Below, in pieces: positions 52,212 to 54,929 of a DNA stretch of 64,000 nucleotides. Made by a program: the position numbers and the translations under genes. The notes below the pieces were generated by a model that did not search any database, was not told the origin of the DNA, and was given only the letters and a program-made list of their open reading frames with translations. Within the stretch, counting starts at the first letter, position 1. The number at the start of each line of letters is the position of its first letter. This stretch comes from Alviniconcha marisindica (Eukaryota; Mollusca; Gastropoda; Provannidae). Location: NCBI GenBank assembly GCA_018857735.1, contig JABMCL010003715.1, positions 126,001-190,000 of the forward strand, given 5' to 3'.

Positions 52212-52768
52212 CATACTGTGTCACATACTGTATAAAAAGTCAGAATTCAAGCAGACGGCCACAGAGGGAGAGGCTGTTGGCATGAATGAGGTCGGGAGGA
52301 AGTGGAGGGGAGAGAAAGGGGGGGAGGGGGGAGATAATAATATCAATAATATATAAAAATAAATGGGTGATGGTTAAGACAAGAGAGAAGGAGAGAGCAT
52401 GGGGGGGGGGGGGGGGGGGGGGTAAGGGGTTGAAGTAACTGAAACTGATGTACGTCATGATGACTAGCGGATATGCTGTCACGTCCAATACACACACACA
52501 CACACACGTTCACGCACGTATATACACGAACGTATGTATCACACACACACACACACCCCACCCTCCACCACCCTTCCCATCAGAGCATCCAGGCTGACCT
52601 GTCCCTGTCGAGCTGCGCGTGCGCGCCGTGCGTGTGCTGGTAGGTCTGGTCAGCGGACAGGAGGGAGGGCCGTCGCTTGACCTGCAGCACCTCTGCCTCC
52701 CGCATGCGGGCCTCCCTCTCTCGGTGCTGGTCCAGGAACTCCCTCCGCTGCTGCTGCTCCGACTGCTG
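1915..52768 (-). CDS. NCOR1: Nuclear receptor corepressor (NCOR1/NCOR2/Smrter orthologue), 38 joined exons, start codon not found
   Basis: Transcriptional corepressor scaffold, acting in the nucleus, that links unliganded nuclear receptors to HDAC3. I joined 38 exons by GT/AG sites and codon phase; total 8,799 nt, 2,932 residues, no internal stop (residue numbers below count from the first residue of exon 1). Order: TBL1/GPS2-binding coiled coil (about 118-210), deacetylase-activation domain and SANT1 (about 340-450), polyQ (474-496), Cys-rich module (554-670), SANT2 (705-764), Ser/Pro/Gln-rich scaffold with GSI motifs, CoRNR-type motifs at about 1097, 1920 and 2107, and the conserved C-terminus [18 protein letters not shown]. 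Human NCOR1 and NCOR2 are about 2,440 and 2,525 residues, so this is somewhat longer, largely through low-complexity sequence. The family assignment is certain; single exon ends could be off by a NAGNAG choice, and skipping of phase-symmetric exons cannot be excluded. The true N-terminus is missing. Confidence 0.97.
3612..5412 (-). other. Last intron of NCOR
   Basis: 1.8-kb intron between exons 37 and 38, AT-rich with homopolymer A near 4080 and a GGGGCGG-rich tract near 5190-5220. No gene or mobile element recognised. It contains the alternative donor at 5331-5330. Confidence 0.7.
5330..5412 (-). promoter_or_regulatory. NCOR1: Alternative 5' splice site preceded by an in-frame stop
   Basis: If donor GAG|GTAGGA (5331-5330) is used instead of the one at 5412-5411, exon 37 gains 81 nt. 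That adds [12 protein letters not shown]... and then TGA at 5335-5333, just before the splice site. This would give a protein lacking the last-exon C-terminus, or a decay target. Confidence 0.4.
5413..5782 (-). CDS. NCOR1: NCOR exon 37, polyQ (residues 2245-2368)
   Basis: Starts EAERLASQQ, then CAG-coded Gln tracts interrupted by Pro, then [20 protein letters not shown] and [18 protein letters not shown]. The donor GGAG|GTAATT at 5412-5411 gives the phase 1 needed by the last exon. A second donor 81 nt downstream lies after an in-frame TGA. Confidence 0.88.
5995..6269 (-). CDS. NCOR1: NCOR exon 36 (residues 2153-2244)
   Basis: Contains [16 protein letters not shown] and [20 protein letters not shown], ending with [13 protein letters not shown]. 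The frame was set by joining phase 1 from exon 35; a second overlapping open frame is not used. Acceptor GCTGCAG|GA, donor AAT|GTGAGT. Confidence 0.88.
6554..7566. repeat. 53-bp minisatellite, about 19 copies
   Basis: Tandem unit of 53 bp around GGTGTAGGGATGGGAGGG and GACAGGGTCACTAACTGGGG. It fills most of the intron between exons 36 and 35. A linked variant (GACAAGAC with CTAGGGCGCGG) recurs at about 6850, 7165, 7430 and 7485. Confidence 0.97.
7598..7782 (-). CDS. NCOR1: NCOR exon 35 with CoRNR box (residues 2091-2153)
   Basis: Contains [17 protein letters not shown] (7710-7754), equivalent to ITLADHICQIITQDFARN, the middle receptor-interaction motif of human NCOR1; then a polyThr tract and [18 protein letters not shown]. 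Acceptor TTTCACAG|T, donor CCAG|GTCAGA, phases 2 and 1. Confidence 0.94.
7948..8010 (-). mobile_element. Retroelement 3' tail remnant with (ATCA)n
   Basis: On the minus strand, GAGAAATAAAGTTCAATCAA followed by further ATCA units, next to a GA repeat. The arrangement resembles the (ATCA)n tail of the LINE fragment at 42940-43640. It is too short to classify. Confidence 0.4.
8158..8422 (-). CDS. NCOR1: NCOR exon 34 (residues 2003-2091)
   Basis: Ser/Pro-rich with [20 protein letters not shown]. Acceptor CCCCACAG|AG (phase 1), donor GAAAA|GTAAAT (phase 2). The interval lies between the two CoRNR boxes as in vertebrates, but no specific motif is recognised. Confidence 0.87.
8856..9323 (-). CDS. 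NCOR1: NCOR exon 33 with CoRNR box (residues 1847-2003)
   Basis: Contains [18 protein letters not shown] (motif at 9079-9108, core IDAIIIHSI), equivalent to TAANFIDVIITRQI, the most N-terminal of the three receptor-interaction motifs in human NCOR1. The helix binds the coactivator groove of unliganded receptors. It is followed by Gly-rich linkers. The acceptor GCGGGTCAG|GT has no pyrimidine tract and is preceded by a tandem array. Donor CCAG|GTTGGT, phase 1. Confidence 0.93.
9339..9880. repeat. About 25-bp tandem repeat, 22 copies, adjoining an acceptor
   Basis: Copies of ATTAGTCATGGGAAACATTC on the plus strand, with small length changes. It ends only about 15 bp upstream of the exon 33 acceptor. 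On the transcribed strand each copy reads TTTCCCATGACTAATG. Confidence 0.95.
10537..10676. repeat. CCCCTACCCAAACACACACA tandem repeat
   Basis: About five copies of a 22-28-bp CA/CCTA-rich unit in the intron between exons 33 and 32. The simple-sequence composition explains the overlapping open frames there. Confidence 0.9.
10858..11047 (-). CDS. NCOR1: NCOR exon 32 (residues 1784-1847)
   Basis: Contains [20 protein letters not shown], a polyGly run and [11 protein letters not shown]. Acceptor TACCACAG|CAC is phase 0; donor ACTG|GTCAGT is phase 1. Confidence 0.87.
11648..11833 (-). CDS. NCOR1: NCOR exon 31, Gln/His-rich (residues 1722-1783)
   Basis: Starts [17 protein letters not shown], then long Gln and His tracts (CAG/CAT runs), ending [15 protein letters not shown]. 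It continues the Arg/Glu helix of exon 30, resembling the ERERERE...AAASS region of human NCOR1. Phase 0 at both ends (ATGCAG|GAG; CAG|GTAAGA). Confidence 0.9.
12493..12820. mobile_element. Fold-back (inverted-repeat) element, arms about 130 bp
   Basis: The left arm (12493-12627, starting near CAAGGGAGTTAATCCGTGCT) and the right arm (12692-12820, ending near GATTAACTCCCTTGCATG) are reverse complements with scattered mismatches, around a loop of about 65 bp rich in CCACCC. A single-arm copy lies at 49861-50010 and a loop-like fragment at 11131-11170, so this is a dispersed family. Confidence 0.85.
12876..13034 (-). CDS. NCOR1: NCOR exon 30 (residues 1669-1721)
   Basis: Contains [20 protein letters not shown] and [20 protein letters not shown]. 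The acceptor is a NAGNAG pair (CTCCAG|CAG|CGA), so one Gln codon is optional. Donor AGG|GTACGT, phase 0. Confidence 0.87.
13904..14134 (-). CDS. NCOR1: NCOR exon 29 (residues 1592-1668)
   Basis: Contains [20 protein letters not shown], a Gln/His tract and [18 protein letters not shown]. Acceptor CTCGCAG|GCT after a pyrimidine tract; donor CAG|GTGAGA; phase 0. Confidence 0.88.
14340..14650. repeat. Degenerate tandem repeat of roughly 60 bp
   Basis: Five diverged copies with CTAAGTCTCAGTTCTTGGTT and a CACAGGTCAA element; the 27-bp array that follows appears to be built from that second element. Confidence 0.8.
14660..14980. repeat. 27-bp minisatellite, about 12 copies
   Basis: Unit GTGTCACAGGTCAAAACAAT plus CCTCTCT. 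The 27-bp period is a multiple of three, which keeps several frames open; these frames are not genes. Confidence 0.95.
15179..15364 (-). CDS. NCOR1: NCOR exon 28 (residues 1530-1591)
   Basis: Starts [20 protein letters not shown] (compare GLSPREQP just after the SQQM motif in human NCOR1), then Met/Pro/His-rich. Phase 0 at both ends (TGCCAG|GAG; AAG|GTAGGT). Confidence 0.9.
15540..16270. repeat. 21-bp minisatellite, over 30 copies
   Basis: Unit ATTATCTGACCGGTTACAGT plus G, with ACCAGT/ACCGGT variants, in the intron between exons 28 and 27. The period is a multiple of three and so gives a spurious 149-codon minus frame. Confidence 0.97.
16340..16596 (-). CDS. NCOR1: NCOR exon 27 (residues 1444-1529)
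   Basis: Contains [12 protein letters not shown] (compare GHVIYEGKSGH of human NCOR1) and [12 protein letters not shown], equivalent to TILNDYITSQQM. Acceptor TTCTCCAG|GT; donor AAG|GTCAGT. Confidence 0.95.
17053..17806 (-). CDS. NCOR1: NCOR exon 26 with GSI motifs (residues 1193-1444)
   Basis: Long GC-rich exon with two copies of the NCOR hallmark motif, GSITHGTP (17267-17290) and GSITKGTP (about 17117-17140), equivalent to the GSIxxGTP repeats of vertebrate NCORs. It also has polySer, polyAla and polyPro tracts. Acceptor CTTTCAG|GAC, donor CAAG|GTAGGT, phases 0 and 1. Confidence 0.95.
18296..18735. repeat. About 37-bp tandem repeat, some 12 copies
   Basis: Copies of AACTCCCTGTGCCTCACACT followed by CCAATGAACTAC, in the intron between exons 26 and 25. 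At 18750-18860 a second short array of GTTACCTTTGCAGT follows. Confidence 0.93.
18866..19092 (-). CDS. NCOR1: NCOR exon 25 (residues 1117-1192)
   Basis: Arg/Asp/Pro-rich segment with repeated D-P-R units and ending GREYEVQ. Acceptor TCTCTTAG|GT after a strong CT tract; donor CAG|GTGAGT. Confidence 0.9.
19236..19780. repeat. GA/GACA-rich simple repeat with a duplicated flank
   Basis: (GA)n and GACA tracts fill the intron between exons 25 and 24. Phrases around 19209-19250 (GTGAGACCCTAAAACTC) recur near 19646-19680, indicating an internal duplication. Confidence 0.85.
19783..19952 (-). CDS. NCOR1: NCOR exon 24 with CoRNR-like helix (residues 1060-1117)
   Basis: Contains [20 protein letters not shown] at 19817-19846. 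IHSAIERNL fits the CoRNR helix I/L-x-x-I/V-I-x-x-x-L except for Ala at the fourth position. Acceptor CCACCAG|T (phase 2); donor CCTC|GTGAGT (phase 1). Confidence 0.9.
20676..20806. repeat. Direct repeat, 86 bp apart
   Basis: GAAGTTTTGAACCACAGACC and the following AAGTGATTCCAGTATACCCC occur at about 20676 and again at about 20762, near exon 23. Confidence 0.9.
20839..21022 (-). CDS. NCOR1: NCOR exon 23 (residues 999-1060)
   Basis: Open frame containing [19 protein letters not shown] and [19 protein letters not shown]. Acceptor GTTGCAG|GC, donor CCAG|GTAGGT; phases 1 and 2 match both neighbours. Gly/Pro/Met-rich. Confidence 0.86.
21615..21838 (-). CDS. NCOR1: NCOR exon 22 (residues 924-999)
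   Basis: Pro/Ser-rich scaffold with [17 protein letters not shown] and [14 protein letters not shown]. Acceptor CTGTGCAG|T (phase 2), donor GGAG|GTGAGT (phase 1). No specific domain recognised. Confidence 0.88.
22370..22432. repeat. (CA)n microsatellite
   Basis: Uninterrupted CA repeat of about 30 units just below exon 21. Similar tracts occur at 31425-31505, 42380-42470, 47229-47400, 57177-57212, 60000-60080, 62384-62445, 63280-63340 and 63838-63900. Confidence 0.98.
22458..22773 (-). CDS. NCOR1: NCOR exon 21 (residues 819-924)
   Basis: Contains [20 protein letters not shown], equivalent to NDSSATCSADEDVDGEP of human NCOR1; the rest is Ser/Thr/Ala-rich low complexity. Acceptor TTCGGCAG|AT; donor TCCAG|GTGAGG. 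Confidence 0.92.
22793..22850 (+). mobile_element. Short dispersed repeat, family A (SINE-like)
   Basis: Copy of a family with consensus near ACTGGATTTTAACGTCCTGT then CAACCGCGCAGGG. Other copies are at 29197-29270, 52803-52870, 52969-53040, 53970-54020, 54111-54170 and inverted at 34515-34575. Confidence 0.75.
23606..23768 (-). CDS. NCOR1: NCOR exon 20 (residues 765-819)
   Basis: Contains [19 protein letters not shown] and an acidic Ser/Asp/Glu run, like SQCESVASTVSAQEDEDIE after SANT2 in human NCOR1. Phase 0 in, phase 1 out. Confidence 0.92.
24215..24288 (-). mobile_element. tRNA-like sequence (pseudo-tRNA or SINE head)
   Basis: On the minus strand, A-box-like TGGTGTAATGGTTACC and B-box-like GGGTTCAATCT with a five-pair T stem (CCAGG/CTTGG with one wobble). 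The anticodon arm is irregular, so a SINE head or tRNA pseudogene is more likely than a functional tRNA. Confidence 0.5.
24700..25450. repeat. About 60-66-bp tandem repeat, roughly 11 copies
   Basis: Units with CCCACCCTTCTTTCACACCC then CACCCAGGCGTGTATGCACA and GAAACTAGAGA, with variable poly-C. It ends some 20 bp before exon 19. Confidence 0.95.
25471..25610 (-). CDS. NCOR1: NCOR exon 19: SANT2 core (residues 718-764)
   Basis: Encodes [20 protein letters not shown] and [20 protein letters not shown], the second SANT domain, which in vertebrates binds unacetylated H4 tails (histone-interaction domain). Length and spacing equal human SANT2. Acceptor TTGTCAG|GA; donor AAG|GTGAGT. Confidence 0.97.
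25623..25680 (+). mobile_element. Short dispersed repeat, family B
   Basis: Copy of a family with TAAGTAAGTAACTTGGTGTT then TTACGCCCAGTCAACCAGTA. Other copies are at 21087-21150, 34612-34652 and, as a cluster of three, 37937-38090. The function is unknown. Confidence 0.75.
25916..25987 (-). CDS. NCOR1: NCOR exon 18: start of SANT2 (residues 694-718)
   Basis: Encodes [16 protein letters not shown], nearly identical to [16 protein letters not shown] of human NCOR1. Acceptor GTTGCAG|CT and donor CAAG|GTTGGT; phase 1 at both ends. Confidence 0.95.
26284..26332 (-). pseudogene. Decayed duplicate of the SANT2 first exon with its donor
   Basis: The minus strand has GAGGTGGCTAAACAAGGTT, identical to the 3' end of exon 18 plus its donor (25912-25934). 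Flanking exon sequence is recognisable with substitutions (EKVTEVAKQ against EEEMEVAKQ). Its 5' side runs into a poly-G/C tract and has no acceptor, so it is a fragment. Confidence 0.75.
26331..26400. repeat. Poly-G tracts
   Basis: Two G homopolymers of about 20 bp flank TCTCACTGGCCGGGAGTGGG. They adjoin the duplicated SANT2 exon fragment; sequencing length errors are likely here. Confidence 0.9.
26923..27042 (-). CDS. NCOR1: NCOR exon 17: Cys-rich module, part 3 (residues 654-694)
   Basis: Encodes [20 protein letters not shown] followed by [18 protein letters not shown]. The CC-x2-C motif (662/663/666) completes the Cys-rich module and leads into SANT2. Acceptor TTTGAAAG|GG; donor GATG|GTGAGT; phase 1 at both ends. 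Confidence 0.88.
27043..30501 (-). other. 3.5-kb intron between exons 16 and 17
   Basis: Mostly AT-rich unique sequence. It holds a repeat of about 72 bp with TAACCTCACTGTGATCCTAG (28000-28250), a repeat of roughly 110 bp with TTTGCTGTTCTGTTCACTGT (29440-29720), a family A SINE and a tRNA-like sequence. No coding exon is supported. Confidence 0.8.
29801..29872 (-). mobile_element. tRNA-like sequence (SINE head or pseudo-tRNA)
   Basis: Minus strand: A-box-like TTAGTGGTAAAGTGATC and B-box GGTTTGAATCC at the usual spacing. The acceptor stem does not pair well, so a tRNA-derived repeat is favoured. Confidence 0.5.
30502..30629 (-). CDS. NCOR1: NCOR exon 16: Cys-rich module, part 2 (residues 611-654)
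   Basis: Encodes [19 protein letters not shown] (one Cys pair and a strong basic patch), then [20 protein letters not shown]. Acceptor CTTCTAG|C phase 2; donor CTAG|GTGAGC phase 1. The basic patch could be a nuclear localisation or nucleic-acid contact surface (inference). Confidence 0.9.
31922..32093 (-). CDS. NCOR1: NCOR exon 15: Cys-rich module, part 1 (residues 554-611)
   Basis: Encodes [17 protein letters not shown], a spacer, then [17 protein letters not shown]: two C-x2-C knuckles (560/563 and 598/601) plus Cys561, 581 and 603. The pattern suggests metal binding (inference). I recall no cysteines in this inter-SANT linker in human NCOR1. The acceptor at CATCCACCAG|GT is chosen over a closer AG because only it gives phase 1 to match exon 14. 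Confidence 0.9.
32085..32760 (-). repeat. Tandem repeat carrying copies of the exon 15 acceptor
   Basis: At least seven units of 62-80 bp, each with the transcribed-strand order TTTGCTGTCC, CCACCAGG-like acceptor, then GGAGACATTCCCAGGTGCTG like the exon 15 start. Copies of the CCTGGTGG core lie near 32169, 32245, 32307, 32384, 32464, 32541 and 32723. Only the proximal unit continues into the Cys-rich exon. Confidence 0.9.
33020..33105 (-). CDS. NCOR1: NCOR exon 14 (residues 525-554)
   Basis: Acidic linker starting [17 protein letters not shown]. Strong acceptor TGTGTGCAG|A and donor GAGG|GTAAGT; phases 2 and 1 match both neighbours. No specific homology recognised. Confidence 0.85.
33106..34935 (-). 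other. Intron between exons 13 and 14 with two local duplications
   Basis: Contains a segment of about 160 bp duplicated at 34045-34200 and 34250-34390 (ACAGACACAGAGT, TGGCTCGAAGTGATTCACAA, GTTTTGGGTAAAGCTGCAT), each followed by poly-C. It also holds a second duplication, 174 bp apart, that includes the exon 13 donor. No coding sequence is supported. Confidence 0.8.
34936..35090 (-). CDS. NCOR1: NCOR exon 13: polyglutamine tract (residues 474-525)
   Basis: Begins with 23 Gln codons (CAG/CAA, 35022-35090), then [18 protein letters not shown]. Phases fit both neighbours (0 in, 2 out; TCAGG|GTGAGC). Because the CAG run abuts the acceptor (TTTCAAG|CAG), each early CAG could serve as an alternative acceptor and the exact number of Gln codons is uncertain. 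Confidence 0.85.
35531..35597. repeat. Perfect 23-bp inverted repeat (hairpin)
   Basis: Arms 35531-35553 and 35575-35597 (starting ATAATGTCCAGGGCAAAGAG) are exact reverse complements around a 21-bp spacer. It lies in the intron between exons 13 and 12. Confidence 0.9.
36226..36339 (-). CDS. NCOR1: NCOR exon 12: end of SANT1 (residues 436-473)
   Basis: Encodes [19 protein letters not shown], which completes SANT1 (human SVPDCVLYYYLTKKNENYK). The Tyr-Tyr and Lys-Lys residues that contact inositol tetraphosphate in SMRT-HDAC3 are kept at about 444/445 and 448/449, at the same spacing from Lys423. HDAC3 activation is therefore probably conserved. Phase 0 at both ends (CTGCAG|ACC; CAG|GTTTGT). 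Confidence 0.96.
37006..37239 (-). CDS. NCOR1: NCOR exon 11: deacetylase-activation domain and SANT1 (residues 358-435)
   Basis: Carries [28 protein letters not shown] and the SANT1 core [20 protein letters not shown]. In SMRT this domain wraps on HDAC3 and an inositol tetraphosphate sits in the interface. The equivalent of SMRT Lys449 (the Lys of QHPKNF) is present at about residue 423. The acceptor TGAGCAG|GAG has almost no pyrimidine tract; the donor AAG|GTGGGC is phase 0. Confidence 0.96.
38163..38253 (-). CDS. NCOR1: NCOR exon 10 (residues 327-357)
   Basis: Contains [19 protein letters not shown], equivalent to ARSEHEISEIIDGLSEQE, the start of the deacetylase-activation domain. Acceptor CCTACAG|C (phase 2); donor GAG|GTCAGA (phase 0). 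Confidence 0.95.
38485..38640 (+). mobile_element. Dispersed repeat shared with 53435-53565
   Basis: Shares ACACATCTGTTACCC, GAAAGTACTCACATACA and a TTTTGCAYA...CTCTC...CTCAA series with 53435-53565, at perhaps 80% identity by eye. Element type unknown. Confidence 0.65.
38948..39034 (-). CDS. NCOR1: NCOR exon 9 (residues 298-327)
   Basis: Encodes [20 protein letters not shown], matching SKTREYYEKQFPEIRKQRE of human NCOR1. Acceptor TTTGCAG|A; donor CCAG|GTACG; phase 2 at both ends. Confidence 0.95.
39745..39830 (-). CDS. NCOR1: NCOR exon 8 (residues 270-298)
   Basis: Encodes [19 protein letters not shown], matching RYDQLMEAWEKKVDRIENN of human NCOR1. Phase 0 in, phase 2 out (AA|GTATGT). Confidence 0.95.
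40290..40600. repeat. About 37-40-bp tandem repeat, some 8 copies
   Basis: Copies of ATCACTTGGAAGTGAAAGTG followed by TTAACTATA, in the 4.1-kb intron between exons 7 and 8. Confidence 0.9.
40601..42939 (-). other. Middle of the intron between exons 7 and 8
   Basis: AT-rich unique sequence with a long CA/TG microsatellite (42300-42485). No exon or mobile element recognised apart from the LINE fragment that follows. Confidence 0.6.
42940..43640 (-). mobile_element. 5'-truncated non-LTR retrotransposon (LINE) 3' end, frameshifted
   Basis: The minus strand encodes the C-terminus of a LINE ORF2, ending in the zinc knuckle CPLCEKLR (about 43335) and, in a shifted frame, [20 protein letters not shown]. 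It is followed by a short 3' UTR, AATAAAACATCA and an (ATCA)n tail at 42942-42970. The frame break lies near 43310-43330, so it is a dead copy. It is inserted in an NCOR intron in the same orientation as the gene; the upstream side runs into GA repeats. Confidence 0.85.
43690..43925. repeat. (GA)n/(GACA)n/(CA)n compound repeat with a duplicated flank
   Basis: GAGAATGTGAGAAAGAATTC and ACTATCTCAGAG occur on both sides (43667 and 43830) of a compound microsatellite close to the exon 7 donor side. Confidence 0.9.
43968..44034 (-). CDS. NCOR1: NCOR exon 7 (residues 247-269)
   Basis: Basic helix with [16 protein letters not shown], equivalent to RKKLILFFKRRNHARK in human NCOR1. Acceptor CTCTCAG|G, phase 2; donor CGG|GTGAGA, phase 0. 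Confidence 0.94.
44560..44612 (-). CDS. NCOR1: NCOR exon 6 (residues 230-247)
   Basis: Encodes [18 protein letters not shown], almost identical to the human segment [17 protein letters not shown]. Acceptor GTGCAG|CCA phase 0; donor AA|GTACGT phase 2. Confidence 0.96.
44613..47168 (-). other. 2.6-kb intron between exons 5 and 6
   Basis: Contains a GA repeat (44970-45080), a 43-bp minisatellite (45400-45965), a repeat of about 65 bp with TGCAGACAGTTGTGCCAAAA (46845-47000) and unique AT-rich sequence. No exon supported. Confidence 0.8.
45400..45965. repeat. 43-bp minisatellite, about 13 copies
   Basis: Unit AACACCTAAATTGTCACAGT plus ACATGCTAGTCTTGGTAAAAACC, with occasional ACTAAG insertions. 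Confidence 0.96.
47169..47225 (-). CDS. NCOR1: NCOR exon 5 (19-codon microexon, residues 211-229)
   Basis: Encodes [18 protein letters not shown], equivalent to KAEEAHKIFEGLGPKVEL of human NCOR1. Its acceptor is preceded by a long TG/CA microsatellite (47229-47400) instead of a normal pyrimidine tract. Phase 0 at both ends. Confidence 0.93.
47727..47843 (-). CDS. NCOR1: NCOR exon 4 (residues 172-210)
   Basis: A short Gln-rich helix, then [11 protein letters not shown], equivalent to SIVQIIYDENR in human NCOR1. Phase 0 at both ends; the donor AGG|GTAAGT is strong. Confidence 0.95.
48606..48767 (-). CDS. NCOR1: NCOR exon 3 (residues 118-171, coiled coil)
   Basis: Contains VEAISPTLP followed by a heptad-like helix ending in IAKLRKKE. 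It corresponds to human NCOR1 sequence around REIAKVEQQILKLKKK. In vertebrates this is the repression-domain coiled coil that assembles with TBL1 and GPS2. Both ends are phase 0 (ACAG|GAG; GAG|GTAATG). Confidence 0.95.
49471..49651 (-). CDS. NCOR1: NCOR exon 2 (residues 57-117)
   Basis: Starts in phase 2 after TTGCAG and ends in phase 0 at CGG|GTAGGC. It encodes a Gly/Ser/Tyr-rich stretch with [11 protein letters not shown], equivalent to the KRPRLE basic motif of human NCOR1 and a possible nuclear localisation signal. Confidence 0.9.
49861..50010 (+). mobile_element. Single-arm copy of the fold-back repeat
   Basis: Shares CACACAAGGGAGTTAAT, ACAAAGACCTGAGTCGCCTA and ACTCCACCAGAGGTAC with the left arm at 12493-12627. 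It lies in the intron between exons 2 and 1, bordered by poly-C tracts. Confidence 0.85.
50285..50800. repeat. About 118-bp tandem repeat, 4 copies
   Basis: Units with CACACAATCAAGCGATCTGA, ACACCGCGACAGACAAGGCT and ACGGACGGACAGACAGACAG, in the intron between exons 2 and 1. Confidence 0.92.
50801..52598 (-). other. Rest of the intron between exons 1 and 2
   Basis: Unique sequence plus poly-C/G tracts, an (AT)n microsatellite at 52160-52208 and CA repeats near 52490-52560. A GA/AG-rich piece around 51540-51680 has no recognised coding capacity. Confidence 0.6.
52599..52768 (-). CDS. NCOR1: NCOR exon 1 of those found (residues 1-57, N-terminal)
   Basis: Q/E/R-rich helix followed by KRRPSLLS, which matches the RRRPSLLS motif near the N-terminus of human NCOR1. 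The acceptor follows a TG repeat and is a CAG/CAG/CAG series, so the first one or two Gln codons are uncertain. The donor is GACAG|GTCAGC, phase 2. No upstream in-frame ATG lies before the acceptor, and the first ATG inside is about codon 22, so translation should begin in an upstream exon. Confidence 0.88.
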
Positions 52769-54290
52769 CTGCCACACACACACAAAGGGAAGAGAAGGGG
52801 GTAGTTAGTAACTGGATTTCAACCGTCTGCCATCCGCCGCAGGGTCACTCACCACAAGACGATCGAACTCATGTCTTTTACGGAAAGGTGCGTTTCCCAA
52901 AATCTCACAGATAAACCGACTGCCGCTCAATCACACACACCCACGGGAAGAAGGATGGGGAGGGGGGTAGTCTGTAATTGGATTTCAACTGTCCTGCCAA
53001 CCGCCACAGGGTCACTCACCACAAGAATGTCAAACTCTTGTCATTTAATTAAGCAAATGTGCGTTTCGCCCCCCCCCCACCCCCCCCCCCCCCCCCCCCC
53101 AATTCTCACAGGCAAAACCTTTTTTCAAGCCGTATATCTACTAAATCAATCCGTTCACAAACAATACACACAGAGAAGGGGGGGGGGGGGGGGGGGGGTA
53201 TTTGTTCAGACACTCAATCTCACAGAGAGATGTCTGCCAACATTTGAAGTGGGGGGGGGGGGGAGGGGGGCAGGGGGGGGGGGGGGTATTTGTTCAGTAC
53301 ACATCAATCTCACAGAGAGATGTCTACCAACATTTTGAAGTGGGAAAAAAGGGATCAAAACATACAAACTGTTAAATTCCGACCACCACCGTTGACAGAA
53401 TACACTTGCATTACACCAGACATAAAAAGATTCCGAAATACACGTTCTGACACAAATTTACAAATCTGTTACCCCAGAATTGCCATGGAAAGTACTCAAA
53501 TACAATTTTGCACATTTCTCTCCTCTCAAGAACTGTCCCTGCCACTCCTCAAAACTATGCTGTCTGGCAGACGATCTCGGCAGGTTCATCTAATGTTATA
53601 TCCGATAACTAGGTTTTAATTTCTTTTTCCAGTGGGATTTTTGACGCTGATCAGGGCTTTCAAACTCCCCCGTTAAGAACTGGTACTGCAGGCCATAAAC
53701 CGAAGGGACAGAGACTGAAGTGTTTGGCTAAAAAACAATGAGCTGCACAAAAAGGCTTAATAACTGGCACGCTGAATGCGCAAACCTCAGAGTTATGGAC
53801 ATTTCTCGTATTTATCCACAAACGCTGGAACAAAACAGGCAGAGACAGGACACTGCCATGCACAGTTTGGCCAGGCAAGGGTTTGTAAGAGGCAAAGAGC
53901 CTCCCACTCTTACAACTCATTGAAAGCCATGGGTGTAACTACGGAGAGGGGAACAACAGGGAGGATAAGCAGTAAGTAACTGGATTTTAACGTCGTGTCA
54001 GCCGCACAGGTCACCTCCGTCATCGCGGAGGAGGAGCTGGCTGAGGAAATGATCACAGAATGCCAAAGGGGAACGAGGAACAAAGGTCAATACAAAGGAA
54101 GGAAGAAAGAGGAAGTTAGTTCTCAGTTGTTTTTACGTCCCCTCAGCTGCACAGGGTCACCTCGGGGCGAAGGGAAAAGAGGAAGAGGCGGAGTTGACGA
54201 GTAAACAAACAGTCACGTTAGGATCAGGAAGAGGAAGGAAGCAGCGTTAATATAATTCTCAAAAAATAAACCTTCATTAAGAGGAGGTGG
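52769..54290. other. SINE- and poly-G-rich interval upstream of exon 1
   Basis: Holds four family A repeat copies, long poly-C/G tracts (53070-53290) in a locally duplicated segment (CTCACAGAGAGATGTCT at about 53218 and 53309), and the repeat shared with 38485. An N-terminal coding exon could hide here, but I found none. Confidence 0.6.
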
Positions 54291-54299
54291 GGCGGAGGG

Positions 54300-54302
54300 A
54301 GG

Positions 54303-54388
<86 letters not shown>

Positions 54389-54480
54389 CACAGAGAGACA
54401 CAGAGACAGAGACAGAGACACAGACAGACAAAGATAGAAATAGAGAGAGAACAGACAGTGATACAGAGAGACGCAGATCC

Positions 54481-54517
<37 letters not shown>

Positions 54518-54530
54518 CCGAGAAAGAGAA
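54300..54530. repeat. (GA)n/(GACA)n repeat
   Basis: Pure GA for about 70 bp, then GACA-type and GA units. It follows the GC-rich candidate promoter when read in the direction of the gene. Confidence 0.97.
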
Positions 54531-54589
54531 CAAAAATGGCCGTACTAGGAAGAGGAGGAAAAAACTGTCGTACAAGGGCATGGTTGGCT

Positions 54590-54840
54590 TCACAGATCTT
54601 GCGCATGAAGTTTCCCATCTAGGGCAGGGCGCCGTGCGGGAAGCTCGCCGCCCAACCGGACTGGCCGCGGGCCCCCAGAGCCGCTCGTCCTCTTCTCTCC
54701 GTCCTCCCGCCGCTGACGGCCCTCCCCAGCCAGCGCATCTCTGGGGCGTCCTCAAAGACCCCCGACAAGTCCCCGCGCTCTTATCCGGCAATCCCAGCTC
54801 TCTCCGCGCGTGCATCAAACACGCCAATCGGCGGAGCTAG
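54590..54840 (-). promoter_or_regulatory. GC-rich candidate promoter or first noncoding exon
   Basis: CpG-rich block of about 240 bp, unlike its AT-rich surroundings, with a CCAAT box (54824-54828) at its upstream end for a minus-strand gene. No TATA box. Position and orientation suit a start region for NCOR, but no splice junction to exon 1 could be proved. Confidence 0.4.
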
Positions 54841-54929
54841 TTTCCGCGTGTAACTGGGGCACCAGTCTGAACGTGTTCATCAGCGCTTGTTTTTCTTTTC
54901 TCTTTCTCTCGTGTTTTTTGTTGTTGTTG

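Noticed and set aside
52850..53020. Strong donor-like GTG|GTGAGTGACC on the minus strand, twice
   Set aside because: Part of the family A repeat, found in several copies, so not evidence of an NCOR exon.
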